Below are positions 1 to 6,572 of a stretch of 9,961 nt of DNA, one piece after another; positions within the stretch are counted from its first letter, which is position 1, and each line of letters begins with the position of its first letter. The stretch comes from Calditrichota bacterium (GTDB lineage: Bacteria; Calditrichota; Calditrichia; RBG-13-44-9; J075): positions 1-9,961 of the forward strand of contig RFIL01000125.1 of the NCBI GenBank assembly GCA_003695285.1, written 5' to 3'. Position numbers and translations under genes: made by a program. A model generated the notes under the pieces. It saw only the letters and a list, made by a program, of their open reading frames with translations, was not told where the DNA came from and ran no database searches.

Positions 1-3
1 AAG

Positions 4-240
4 CTAAATATATTTATAATCGAGGGTTATTGGCGCAGTATTAGGATTGAGTTCCCTTTTTTCAGGATACCTGAAAATAAGGAGTCTCTCTTTTGAGTCG
101 TGCAACCGTCTTTCAAGCTCATTTGAATCTAAGAGACAAGAAGAAAGCAGTGTTTCAGCATTGGGGAGATCGATGTTTACGGATCCTTTTGTCGCCTCCA
201 CGATCTCAATGTTCTCTGTGCTTTTATCAACTGGAGTCAT
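4..240 (-). CDS. Small hypothetical protein (doubtful)
   Basis: This is an open frame of 78 codons from ATG at 240 to TAG at 4-6. The product is hydrophilic, with no signal peptide or membrane segment. Its middle part (about residues 30-55, LLSSCLLDSNELERRLHDSK) looks amphipathic and helix-prone. I recognise no family. In its favour, a candidate extended -10 promoter (TGTTATAAT on the minus strand, 321-329) lies about 80 nt upstream and the amino acid mix is protein-like. Against it, no Shine-Dalgarno sequence sits at a useful distance from the ATG, and overlapping rightward frames of similar size exist. If it is not real, positions 1-387 hold no gene. Confidence 0.33.
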   Translation of the reverse strand: MTPVDKSTENIEIVEATKGSVNIDLPNAETLLSSCLLDSNELERRLHDSKERLLIFRYPEKRELNPNTAPITLDYKYI

Positions 241-283
241 TTAATAAGGTGACTATTCCTGAAACATTCTTTCAAAAAACCGC

Positions 284-312
284 TTGAGATATTCGCGAAT
301 AAGTAGTACACT
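284..312 (+). promoter_or_regulatory. Candidate sigma70-type promoter for the HAD phosphatase gene
   Basis: TTGAGA (284-289) and TACACT (307-312) are separated by exactly 17 nt, giving 5/6 and 4/6 matches to the consensus boxes. The spacer contains the 12-bp palindrome at 290-301. The start of the HAD gene lies about 75 nt further on. This rests on pattern matching only. Confidence 0.35.
290..301. repeat. 12-bp perfect palindrome, operator-like
   Basis: TATTCGCGAATA is its own reverse complement. It lies inside the spacer of the candidate rightward promoter and in the leader of the candidate leftward transcript. That is a position where a bound dimeric regulator would affect both directions. 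A 12-bp palindrome is expected a couple of times per 10 kb by chance, so only its location makes it notable. Confidence 0.35.
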
Positions 313-320
313 GATAAGTC

Positions 321-329
321 ATTATAACA
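321..329 (-). promoter_or_regulatory. Candidate extended -10 promoter, leftward
   Basis: On the minus strand this reads TGTTATAAT: a perfect TATAAT preceded by the TGn extension that can compensate for a poor -35 box. No good -35 is visible 17 nt upstream. It would start a leftward transcript near 314, toward the small ORF at 4-240. Confidence 0.3.
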
Positions 330-387
330 CTATCCGCTATTTATGATGCTTTGGAATAGCCTATCCGCCTCTAAAGCAAGGGATGCA

Positions 388-1170
388 ATGTTACCACCAA
401 TAAAAGGATTTTTTATCGATATAGACGGGGTGTTGATTCTGGAAAAGCAACCCATCCCCGGCGCCCGAGATGCCATTGATTTTTTAAAACGGGAAGAAAT
501 TCCATTCATGTTGCTGACCAATACCACCCGTCGCAGTCGCTCCTCTTTATACACCAATTTGCAGAGAATGGGCTTTCCGATTACCATGGATCAAATCTAT
601 TCTGCTCCTTTTGCCGCGTCTCTGTGGCTTAAGTCAAAAGGGGTGAGTTCCATTCACCTTTATCTGAGAGGAGATGCGTATCGAGAGTTTTCGGAATTTC
701 GGATTACCACCAATAAACCGGAATATATTGTGATTGGAGATGTGGGAGAAGATCTCACCTATGACAACTTGAATCAGGCTTTTCGTTTAATTATGGGCGG
801 GGCTAAAATGTTAGCGTTACAAAAAAATCGCTACTGGCAAAGGGGTGATGGGTTGGCGATTGATGCCGGTGGGATCGTCGCTGCACTGGAGTATGCCACT
901 CGGAAACGGGCTTATGTGATAGGGAAACCCAGTTTGAATTTCTTTCAACATGCCATCCGACAAATGGGATTACCACCGGAGAATATCGCCATGATCGGGG
1001 ATGATATGGAGGCCGACATAAAAGGGGCTGCGAGGGCCGGAATGCAAACCATTGCCGTTCAAACCGGTAAATTTCAGAAGAAAAAATTGCCTCGAAAAAG
1101 TAAGTTGCCTCATTATTTACTTTCATCAATTGCAGATCTTCCTCGCTGGTATCGGAAAAACTGGATGTAA
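388..1170 (+). CDS. HAD-IIA family hydrolase (phosphatase, LHPP/NagD-like)
   Basis: This is a probable cytosolic phosphatase of the haloacid dehalogenase superfamily, subfamily IIA. Numbering from the chosen start, motif I is DIDGV with the nucleophile D11 and acid/base D13. Motif II is LLTNTT with T44. The motif III lysine is K180 in IGKPS, and motif IV is GDDMEAD with D205, D206 and D210. All catalytic positions are therefore present. The region between motifs II and III is the C2-type cap that sets substrate choice. The 260-residue length and the overall pattern fit the LHPP-like branch, whose members act on phospho-amino acids or pyrophosphate. The substrate cannot be read from sequence. 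An in-frame ATG at 343 would add 15 residues, but ATG 388 is preceded by AAGGGA (378-383) and puts motif I at the usual distance from the N-terminus, so I prefer it. It is separated by 70 nt from the next gene. Confidence 0.9.
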   Translation: MLPPIKGFFIDIDGVLILEKQPIPGARDAIDFLKREEIPFMLLTNTTRRSRSSLYTNLQRMGFPITMDQIYSAPFAASLWLKSKGVSSIHLYLRGDAYREFSEFRITTNKPEYIVIGDVGEDLTYDNLNQAFRLIMGGAKMLALQKNRYWQRGDGLAIDAGGIVAALEYATRKRAYVIGKPSLNFFQHAIRQMGLPPENIAMIGDDMEADIKGAARAGMQTIAVQTGKFQKKKLPRKSKLPHYLLSSIADLPRWYRKNWM

Positions 1171-1240
1171 CTTTTTTCTCTCGGGATGGTAAAATGGAAT
1201 TAAAAGATAATGTTTACATGATTAACAATGGAGTGAGAAA

Positions 1241-1558
1241 ATGATTGTTACCACCACACCCTCAGTGGAAGGGAAACGGATAACTTCCTATAAAGGAATT
1301 GTTGCTGGAGAGGCCATTATGGGAGCCAATATTGTACGGGACTTATTTGCCAGTATTACTGATATTGTGGGGGGCCGTTCTGGTGCTTATGAAGCCAAAT
1401 TGATTCAGGCTCGCCAGATTGCCCTTGATGAGATGGTGAAACATGCCGAAAGTCTGGGAGCGAACGCTGTTGTGGGAGTGGATATCGACTACGAGGTGAT
1501 CCGTGAAGGAATGTTAATGGTCACCGCCAGCGGAACTGCTGTGGTGGTTGGAAATTAG
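1241..1558 (+). CDS. UPF0145 / YbjQ family protein (heavy-metal-binding fold)
   Basis: This is a complete 105-residue member of the UPF0145 (YbjQ, formerly DUF74) family, close to the usual length of about 105-110. The family signature is visible throughout: GIVAGEAIMGANIVRD (19-34), a helix with EAKLIQARQIALDEM (51-65), then SLGANAVVGVDIDYEV (71-86), and a closing strand ASGTAVVV (96-103). Members form small alpha/beta pentamer-like rings. A role in metal binding has been proposed, but the biochemical function is not settled. There are no Cys or His clusters here that would mark a metal site. GGAG at 1230-1233 lies 7 nt before the ATG and supports the start. The DUF1684 gene follows 40 nt later on the same strand, so the two may share a transcript. 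Confidence 0.9.
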   Translation: MIVTTTPSVEGKRITSYKGIVAGEAIMGANIVRDLFASITDIVGGRSGAYEAKLIQARQIALDEMVKHAESLGANAVVGVDIDYEVIREGMLMVTASGTAVVVGN

Positions 1559-1598
1559 TATTACAGGTGCAGGTGTTCGGACAAGAAGAGGAATTGAG

Positions 1599-2261
1599 AT
1601 GAGACTACGAAATTTTGGGAAGATAAAGATTGAGTTTCTCATACGTTTTATTTTGTTGATGGGCATCCTGGGGTTGATACCCGCTTTGTTTCAATGTCAG
1701 AAGCATACCCCTGAAGAGGAATCCATCATTGGCTTTATAGAGCAACATCGTCAGGAGAAAGATCATTTTTTTAAAAATGATCCCAACTCCCCCCTGTTAC
1801 CGGAAGATAAAGCCACTTTTACCGGATTAAAATATTATCCGATAGATCTCTCGCTGCGCTTTGAAGGTCCCCTGATTCGCCTGGATACCACCCTTATTGA
1901 CACTATTCGCGGAACCCGGGAAGGGGATTTACGTCCGGCCCTCCGCTATGGCTATTTTGACTTCCTTTATCACGGCAAACGATACCGCCTGGTAGTGTAT
2001 AAAATGCTCAGAGATAATCCCCAATTGGAAAAATATCTTTTTCTGGGATTTACGGATGAGACCAGCGGAAAAGAAACCTATGGTGGGGGACGTTATATTG
2101 ATCTGATTGAAAATCCCAACAACTATTATGTGGTTGATTTTAATCTCGCCTACAATCCCTATTGTGCCTACAATCCTCGCTATACCTGCGCCATTCCACC
2201 TTCGGAGAATCATCTCCCTTTTCCGGTGACGGCCGGAGAAAAAATTTACAAGGAGCATTAG
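1599..2261 (+). CDS. DUF1684 family protein, membrane-anchored or lipoprotein-like
   Basis: This is a 220-residue protein of the DUF1684 family, whose function is unknown. Family hallmarks are dense. They include a QEKDHFFKNDPNSPL segment near 52-66, FTGLKYYPID (74-83), FTDETSGKETYGGGRYIDL (151-169), and the block AYNPYCAYNPRYTC (184-197) followed by PPSENHLPFPVTAGE (200-214). The two cysteines C189 and C197 and the AGE motif match typical members. The N-terminus is basic (RLRNFGKIK), followed by a hydrophobic stretch (13-31) and C33. This could be a lipoprotein signal, but the residues before the Cys (LFQ) make a poor lipobox, so an uncleaved anchor is possible. An in-frame ATG at 1548 would overlap the previous gene. 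ATG 1599 has AAGAGGA (1586-1592) at good spacing and gives a sensible signal segment. Confidence 0.88.
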   Translation: MRLRNFGKIKIEFLIRFILLMGILGLIPALFQCQKHTPEEESIIGFIEQHRQEKDHFFKNDPNSPLLPEDKATFTGLKYYPIDLSLRFEGPLIRLDTTLIDTIRGTREGDLRPALRYGYFDFLYHGKRYRLVVYKMLRDNPQLEKYLFLGFTDETSGKETYGGGRYIDLIENPNNYYVVDFNLAYNPYCAYNPRYTCAIPPSENHLPFPVTAGEKIYKEH

Positions 2262-2361
2262 GCATTATTCAGTAACCCAAGGTTCCCGGTAAAGTGTATA
2301 AATCCATCCTCCCTTTTCCATTGAAAAACGATTATATTTCAGTTTTATCAGAGAGGAGCAT

Positions 2362-3843
2362 ATGACATTTCAGGTTTCGTCAGATTTAGATAAATTGTTC
2401 CAGGAACTCCTCGGTGAGGAGAAGCAATTACTTTACCAGCAAATCGGTACTAAGCTTCCCCATACCTTTCGTTTTAATCCCCTGAAAGGAAATCTCCAGG
2501 CGCAAATGGAGCTTTTTGCAGAACAGGGGTTCCGCTTTGAACCGCTGAACCACCTCGAAAATATCTATCGCATCACTTACCAACCTTATCCGATTGGTAA
2601 ATCGCTCTCGCATTTTCTGGGGCATATTTACGTGCAGGATATTTCCTCAATGATTCCGGCACTGGTATTAGATCCCCGACCCGGCGAATGGATTCTGGAT
2701 ATGTCCGCTGCTCCGGGATCCAAAACCACCCTGATGGGCAGCCTGATGAACAACAGGGGGGTGTTATTAGCCAATGATATTGTTCCGAAACGTTTACGCG
2801 CCCTTGGAAATAATATCGACCGCTGGGGATTATGCAACGTAGTGGTGCAGCGATGGTATGGAGAACAGTTCGGGAATGTGTATTTTGAAACCTTTGATCG
2901 CATATTGCTGGACCCTGCCTGTTCTGGACTGGGAACCCTGCATAAAAATCCGGAAGTGTTGGGATGGTGGAGTCCGGAACATTGTATTCGTCTCGCAGCA
3001 TCACAACGAAATTTATTGACCAGTGCCTTAAAAGCTTTGCGGCCTGGCGGGGTGGTGGTGTATTCGACCTGTACCCTCACTCCGGAAGAAAATGAAGCGG
3101 TCATTGATTTTGCCCTCAAAGAATTTCCGGTGGAAGTGGAAGCCATCGAAGTGAAGGGTATTTCCACCCGTCCGGGATTGACCCGGTTTGGGGATCGGGA
3201 ATTCCATCCGGATCTCACTCACTCTATCCGGCTGTATCCCATTAACAGTTTGACAGAGGGATTTTTTATCGCTCGTTTGCGAAAAACCGGTGAAATGAAG
3301 CCTCCTAAGCCTGAAAAACGAAAACCACCTCGTCACTTAAATTTTATTACTGCCCGGAAATCCCCTGTAAAAAAATACCTGGATTATTTAAGCCAGCATT
3401 TTGCGATCCCGGCTGAAGTCTTCCGCAATTGGAGATATCTGATGCAAAAAAGTATCATCTTCTGCAGTCCGGAGATGGATTCCTTTCCCTTTTATGGAGC
3501 ACCCATGCAGTTAGGGCTCACTCTGGCAACGCCCATGACTCACGGAGCTAAATTTAATACCGCCGGGAGTCATATTATTGGTCAACATGCTCAAAAAAAT
3601 GTGATTGAACTGACGGATCTGGAAGTATTGGAAAAATTTGTGAATCGGGAACCTCTGGATATTGGTGTTGACAGCACCGGACAAATGATAGTAAAATATA
3701 AAGGGTTAGTCATCGGGTACGGAGTCGCGGATAAGGGTAAATTAAAAAGCCAGTTCCCCAAGGGAGAATGGCCCTTTTATTTAACCCGCTCGGTGAACGA
3801 ACTGGATGACCCCGCACAAAATATTGAGCAATTGGATGATTGA
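2362..3843 (+). CDS. RsmB/RsmF/NSUN-type RNA cytosine-C5 methyltransferase
   Basis: This is a 493-residue S-adenosylmethionine-dependent enzyme that would methylate cytosine C5 in rRNA or tRNA. The order of parts is an N-terminal RNA-binding region (1-100), a Rossmann methyltransferase core (about 90-315), and a C-terminal region (about 330-480) resembling the extra domain of RsmF, ending in a PUA-like segment (GLVIGYGVADKGKLKSQFPK). SAM-binding motif I is ILDMSAAPGSKTT (D113 to T122). Motif IV is DPACSG with C187, the release cysteine. Motif VI is YSTCT with C237, the covalent nucleophile, followed by PEENE. Both cysteines are present, so activity is expected. Motif IV lacks the usual Pro just before Cys (see findings). 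The length matches RsmF (about 480) better than RsmB. AGGAG at 2354-2358 supports the start, although the spacing is short. The SDR gene follows after 19 nt and is likely co-transcribed. The exact target is not determinable here. Confidence 0.9.
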   Translation: MTFQVSSDLDKLFQELLGEEKQLLYQQIGTKLPHTFRFNPLKGNLQAQMELFAEQGFRFEPLNHLENIYRITYQPYPIGKSLSHFLGHIYVQDISSMIPALVLDPRPGEWILDMSAAPGSKTTLMGSLMNNRGVLLANDIVPKRLRALGNNIDRWGLCNVVVQRWYGEQFGNVYFETFDRILLDPACSGLGTLHKNPEVLGWWSPEHCIRLAASQRNLLTSALKALRPGGVVVYSTCTLTPEENEAVIDFALKEFPVEVEAIEVKGISTRPGLTRFGDREFHPDLTHSIRLYPINSLTEGFFIARLRKTGEMKPPKPEKRKPPRHLNFITARKSPVKKYLDYLSQHFAIPAEVFRNWRYLMQKSIIFCSPEMDSFPFYGAPMQLGLTLATPMTHGAKFNTAGSHIIGQHAQKNVIELTDLEVLEKFVNREPLDIGVDSTGQMIVKYKGLVIGYGVADKGKLKSQFPKGEWPFYLTRSVNELDDPAQNIEQLDD

Positions 3844-3862
3844 GGAAAGAGAAAGGCGTGTG

Positions 3863-4564
3863 ATGGGATTAAAGAATAAAGTGGTGTTAATCACTGGGAG
3901 CACCGGTGAACTGGGCAGGGTGGTGGTTGAAACCTTTGTGAATGCTTCATGCCAGGTGATCGGAACCTATCGAAACGAAAAGGCCTATCAGGAATTGCAG
4001 AAATGGTTAAACACCCCCTCGAACCTGAGGGGCATTTCGGTATCCTTAACGGATGAGGACTCGGTAAATCAGCTCTTTGAGGAGATACGCAATAGATATG
4101 GCCGTCTGGATGCCTTGTTGCACCTTGCTGGCGGATTTTGGATGGGGGGCACTCTCTGGGAAACTCCGCTGGCTGAATGGCAGAGGATGATGGACATGAA
4201 CATGTTAACAACCTTTTTGTGTGCCAGGGGAGCTGCGGAAATAATGAAAAGCGGCGGAGGGGGAAGTATTGTATTGGTGTCTGCGGCCGTGGCCAGAGAT
4301 TTGCCCGCCGGGATGGGAAGTTATGCCATCAGCAAATCAGCGGTGCTCAACCTGGCAACCATTCTGGCAAAAGAAGGTAAACCCTATCACATTCGGGTGA
4401 ATGCCATTCTCCCCACCATCATCGATACGGCTGCCAATCGGCGGGCCATGCCCGATGCAGATGTATCGCAATGGATTCCTCCTCAAAAAATCGCAGCAGT
4501 GCTATCGTCACTGGTGGCGGAGGAAATGGATATTGTCTCCGGCTCAGCAATTCAGCTGATGTAG
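3863..4564 (+). CDS. Short-chain dehydrogenase/reductase (SDR)
   Basis: This is a 233-residue classical SDR, an NAD(P)-dependent oxidoreductase with a Rossmann fold. The cofactor loop is TGSTGELG (11-18), the TGxTGxLG variant in which the second Gly is shifted relative to the common TGxxxGxG. The catalytic tetrad is complete: N113 (in MDMNML), S140 (in VLVSAAV), Y154 and K158 (YAISK). It also has the LAGG segment typical of strand 4. The C-terminus stops soon after SGSAIQL, making it slightly shorter than the usual 245-255 residues. The substrate is not evident. The neighbouring RNA methyltransferase gives no metabolic clue, so this may be simple operon packing. An upstream in-frame ATG at 3806 would overlap the methyltransferase gene. 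ATG 3863 has AAAGG (3852-3856) 6 nt ahead and starts just before strand 1, so it is preferred. Confidence 0.9.
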   Translation: MGLKNKVVLITGSTGELGRVVVETFVNASCQVIGTYRNEKAYQELQKWLNTPSNLRGISVSLTDEDSVNQLFEEIRNRYGRLDALLHLAGGFWMGGTLWETPLAEWQRMMDMNMLTTFLCARGAAEIMKSGGGGSIVLVSAAVARDLPAGMGSYAISKSAVLNLATILAKEGKPYHIRVNAILPTIIDTAANRRAMPDADVSQWIPPQKIAAVLSSLVAEEMDIVSGSAIQLM

Positions 4565-4608
4565 CCTGTATTTTTGTTTGACTGAAAAGTGAGCAAACGG
4601 GAATCATC

Positions 4609-4794
4609 ATGAAAGTAGTAAAAATAAAAAAACAACGATTCTCCGGGGTGAGAACGATGATGGTCATTTTAAGATTGGGGCTGGGAGGAGTGATCGATTC
4701 TTTATACTGGCAACGCCACATTAAGAAATTTTTCCCACCCGCCCAAAAAGCTGTCTATAAACAGGGAATGTTGAACTGGTTTTCCAGAAATTAA
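4609..4794 (+). CDS. Small basic hypothetical protein (doubtful)
   Basis: This is a 61-codon open frame in the gap between the rightward SDR gene and the convergent gene ending at 4828. The product is strongly basic with a hydrophobic middle (MMVILRLGLGGVI, 17-29) and an aromatic, lysine-rich tail (YWQRHIKKFFPP). It could therefore be a small membrane-associated peptide. A shorter version from 4657 is possible, with GGTGAG upstream. I recognise no family. No strong ribosome binding site precedes 4609, and no terminator separates it from the SDR gene, so it may be a real third gene of that transcript or a chance frame. Confidence 0.28.
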   Translation: MKVVKIKKQRFSGVRTMMVILRLGLGGVIDSLYWQRHIKKFFPPAQKAVYKQGMLNWFSRN

Positions 4795-4827
4795 ACCCGG
4801 GCACCCAAAATTGAATACCTCCCGATT

Positions 4828-5661
4828 TTAATTTCCCTTTTCATTTTTCTGCTCTGCACTTCCGGAGGGTTGGATGACCTCCAGGGGCTCGTTCAATGTA
4901 AAGTTCTTTACATAAATACGAGTAACCACCTGTTTTTCAGGATGCTCCTGAGTTTGAACCATGATATTGAATTGAACCGGGACAAAGTAGTTGTCTTCTT
5001 TGCGTAATTCAATACGAACAGCGACCCCACTAATAATATTGTTATCTGTGTAGCGTTGACTATCCCACCCGATGCATAACCATTTGTTTTCTACTTCATC
5101 AAATAACGGATATGTCACAATTTTCTGGTTTCCACTTTTCCAGGAAACCCTCCCGATCTGTCCCCCCTGCGTATAGGTTTCCCGAATTTCCACATTTTGC
5201 CCCTTATCATTAAAGGTATAATAGACCCCAACTGTATCATCGGAAAAATTGACTTGTGCGTCATCCGGAACATCTGACACCGGGGTTAAGACCGCATACT
5301 TATACCAGTCCAGCATAATCCCACTAAAGAGATTTTTTAACTCCTGAGCCCGCACCAGTAATTCCCGGCGGAGGGAGTCAGCCGCATTCTCTGGAAATGG
5401 CTGCAAGATGAAGTATTGTTGGGCATCTCGAGTCCAGATATATTTTAAGGGGTAATAAAAACTGCTATCGGCTTTATCCTGGATAAAATTGATATAAAAA
5501 TCCGAGGAAATCAGAAAGGAAAAATTGGAGACCTCAGGGGTTGCCAGAACATGATAGTACTGAGCAGCTTTGGCTTTAAATGTTGGCCAATCCTGCTGAG
5601 CAACCATTGTAGAACTGCTCAGTATAAAAACCAGATAAATCAGAATCCATGTTCGCTTCAT
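4828..5661 (-). CDS. Secreted protein of unknown function
   Basis: This is a 277-residue protein with a clear Sec signal peptide: MKR, then a hydrophobic core (WILIYLVFILSSS), then a likely signal peptidase I site after A21 (MVA-QQ). The mature part is therefore periplasmic or exported. No family is recognised. The mature chain is rich in aromatics and acidic residues and has alternating strand-like stretches (VGVYYTFNDKGQNVEIRETY near 144-163, GVAVRIELRKEDNYFVPVQF near 212-231). A mainly beta fold is likely in the second half and a helical segment near 90-120. There are no obvious catalytic motifs, only one Cys (in WLCIGWD) and no repeats. A strong AGGAGAGGG lies just before the ATG. It is the last gene of the leftward cluster, 141 nt after the lytic transglycosylase, and that gap contains its own candidate promoter. 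Confidence 0.8.
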   Translation of the reverse strand: MKRTWILIYLVFILSSSTMVAQQDWPTFKAKAAQYYHVLATPEVSNFSFLISSDFYINFIQDKADSSFYYPLKYIWTRDAQQYFILQPFPENAADSLRRELLVRAQELKNLFSGIMLDWYKYAVLTPVSDVPDDAQVNFSDDTVGVYYTFNDKGQNVEIRETYTQGGQIGRVSWKSGNQKIVTYPLFDEVENKWLCIGWDSQRYTDNNIISGVAVRIELRKEDNYFVPVQFNIMVQTQEHPEKQVVTRIYVKNFTLNEPLEVIQPSGSAEQKNEKGN

Positions 5662-5699
5662 TCTAACCCTCTCCTGATTTTTTACTCATAACGCCCCAT

Positions 5700-5724
5700 C
5701 GTTCAGACGCTTATTTGAACGTCT
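5700..5724. repeat. Overlapping inverted repeats in the leader of the secreted-protein gene
   Basis: Two short inverted repeats overlap. AGACG (5705-5709) pairs with CGTCT (5720-5724), and CGTTC (5700-5704) pairs with GAACG (5717-5721). The right arms share bases, so only one stem can form at a time. They lie just downstream of the candidate -10 box at 5726-5731 for the leftward gene, around the expected start of transcription. This could be an operator or a small leader structure. No T-run follows, so it is not a terminator. Confidence 0.3.
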
Positions 5725-5725
5725 A

Positions 5726-5753
5726 AATATATGGAAAAGATGGTAGAATCAAA
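5726..5753 (-). promoter_or_regulatory. Candidate promoter for the secreted-protein gene
   Basis: On the minus strand TTTGAT (5748-5753) and TATATT (5726-5731) are 16 nt apart, about 65 nt before the ATG at 5661. The -10 box is a good match and the -35 only fair. It would let the secreted protein be expressed apart from the upstream cluster. Confidence 0.35.
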
Positions 5754-5802
5754 GAATTTTTGTAAGAAGGGGGTAAGACGGGAGAAGTAATGAAAGGAGG
5801 AA

Positions 5803-6567
5803 TTAAAACATATGTTTTATGAGCTGATAATTTTCATAAATATCATCCACGTAATCAATGGTTTGTTCATACCCATAAAAATAGCCATGAGGTGGCACAC
5901 CCTGTTCCCAGACTTCCAGATGGAGTTGCCAGTGTTCCGGGGTTAACATGGTTAAATATTCTCTGACGGCTTCCCAGGAGTTGGGGTCTCTCTGTTTGTA
6001 GCGAGCAATATCTCGAGCGTCGAAGATGCGGCCGGGGCCACAATTATAAGCGGCCAGGGCTAATTTTAATCGATTTACCGGATCTGCTTCCGGAAAATAC
6101 TTCAATTGTTTGTAGAGGTGATAGATTCCGGCAGCAATGTTTTCCCGTGGATCTTTCGCAATTCGTTCAATATCCAGTTCACGGGTGATTTCGCGAGCAG
6201 TACGGGGCATAATTTGCATCAACCCCATGGCCCCAACTTCACTGCGCGCATTCTCCTTGAAGTAGGATTCCTTCAGAATCTGAACCACAATTAATCGCCA
6301 ATCGATTCCATAGCGCTTGGAATACTTACGGATGATGGGATAATACTCCTGAATCTTCCGATCGAAATAGGGGGGTAAATAACGGGTACGAAAACGCTGT
6401 ATTGCTTTCTCCCGTTCTTTTTTCTTGGCGATCTCCTTTTCCACCATGGCGATCAGGGTGTCACCACTACTGGAGGGAACGGAGGTAGTTGATGGACTGT
6501 TACAACCACTCCCTACCAACATTCCGATAATGACAACCAGGATAATTTTTTTAAATCCCAACTTCAT
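5803..6567 (-). CDS. Lytic murein transglycosylase, SLT domain, probable lipoprotein
   Basis: This 254-residue enzyme should cleave the MurNAc-GlcNAc bond of peptidoglycan with formation of the 1,6-anhydro end. It has a lipoprotein-type signal (MKLGFKKIILVVIIGMLVGSGC, modifiable C22), a Ser/Thr/Pro linker, a charged helical stretch (about 38-62), then a lysozyme-like SLT domain (about 75-210). Catalytic E100 sits in ILKESYF, followed by the family motifs SEVGAMGLMQIMPRTA (109-124) and AAYNCGPG (172-179). The motif pattern resembles the C-terminal domain of MltF, without its substrate-binding-protein-like N-terminal half. The open frame extends upstream to 6636, but that start would overlap the DUF350 gene by 64 nt and bury the signal sequence. 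ATG at 6567 leaves a 5-nt gap and a proper signal, so I chose it. The tight spacing implies co-transcription and probably coupled translation with DUF350. Confidence 0.92.
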   Translation of the reverse strand: MKLGFKKIILVVIIGMLVGSGCNSPSTTSVPSSSGDTLIAMVEKEIAKKKEREKAIQRFRTRYLPPYFDRKIQEYYPIIRKYSKRYGIDWRLIVVQILKESYFKENARSEVGAMGLMQIMPRTAREITRELDIERIAKDPRENIAAGIYHLYKQLKYFPEADPVNRLKLALAAYNCGPGRIFDARDIARYKQRDPNSWEAVREYLTMLTPEHWQLHLEVWEQGVPPHGYFYGYEQTIDYVDDIYENYQLIKHMF

Positions 6568-6572
6568 ATTTT

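Noticed and set aside
803..1129. Leftward 108-codon frame inside the HAD gene
   Set aside because: It is a shadow of a well-supported conserved gene; the product has no recognisable features and is rich in Arg, Ser and His as expected of an antisense frame.
2573..3218. Long leftward frames (143 and 196 codons) opposite the RNA methyltransferase gene
   Set aside because: They lie fully within a gene with all catalytic motifs intact; the translations are low-quality antisense products.
4575..4605. Hairpin-like GTTTGACT-GAAA-AGTGAGCAAAC after the SDR gene, considered as a terminator
   Set aside because: The stem has a 3-nt bulge and no T-run follows on either strand; the T-rich part lies on the wrong side for the rightward gene and reads as A on the other strand.
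4790..4845. CGGG...CCCG followed by ATTTTAATTT as a terminator between the convergent genes
   Set aside because: The stem is only 4 bp with a loop of about 19 nt and an interrupted T-run.
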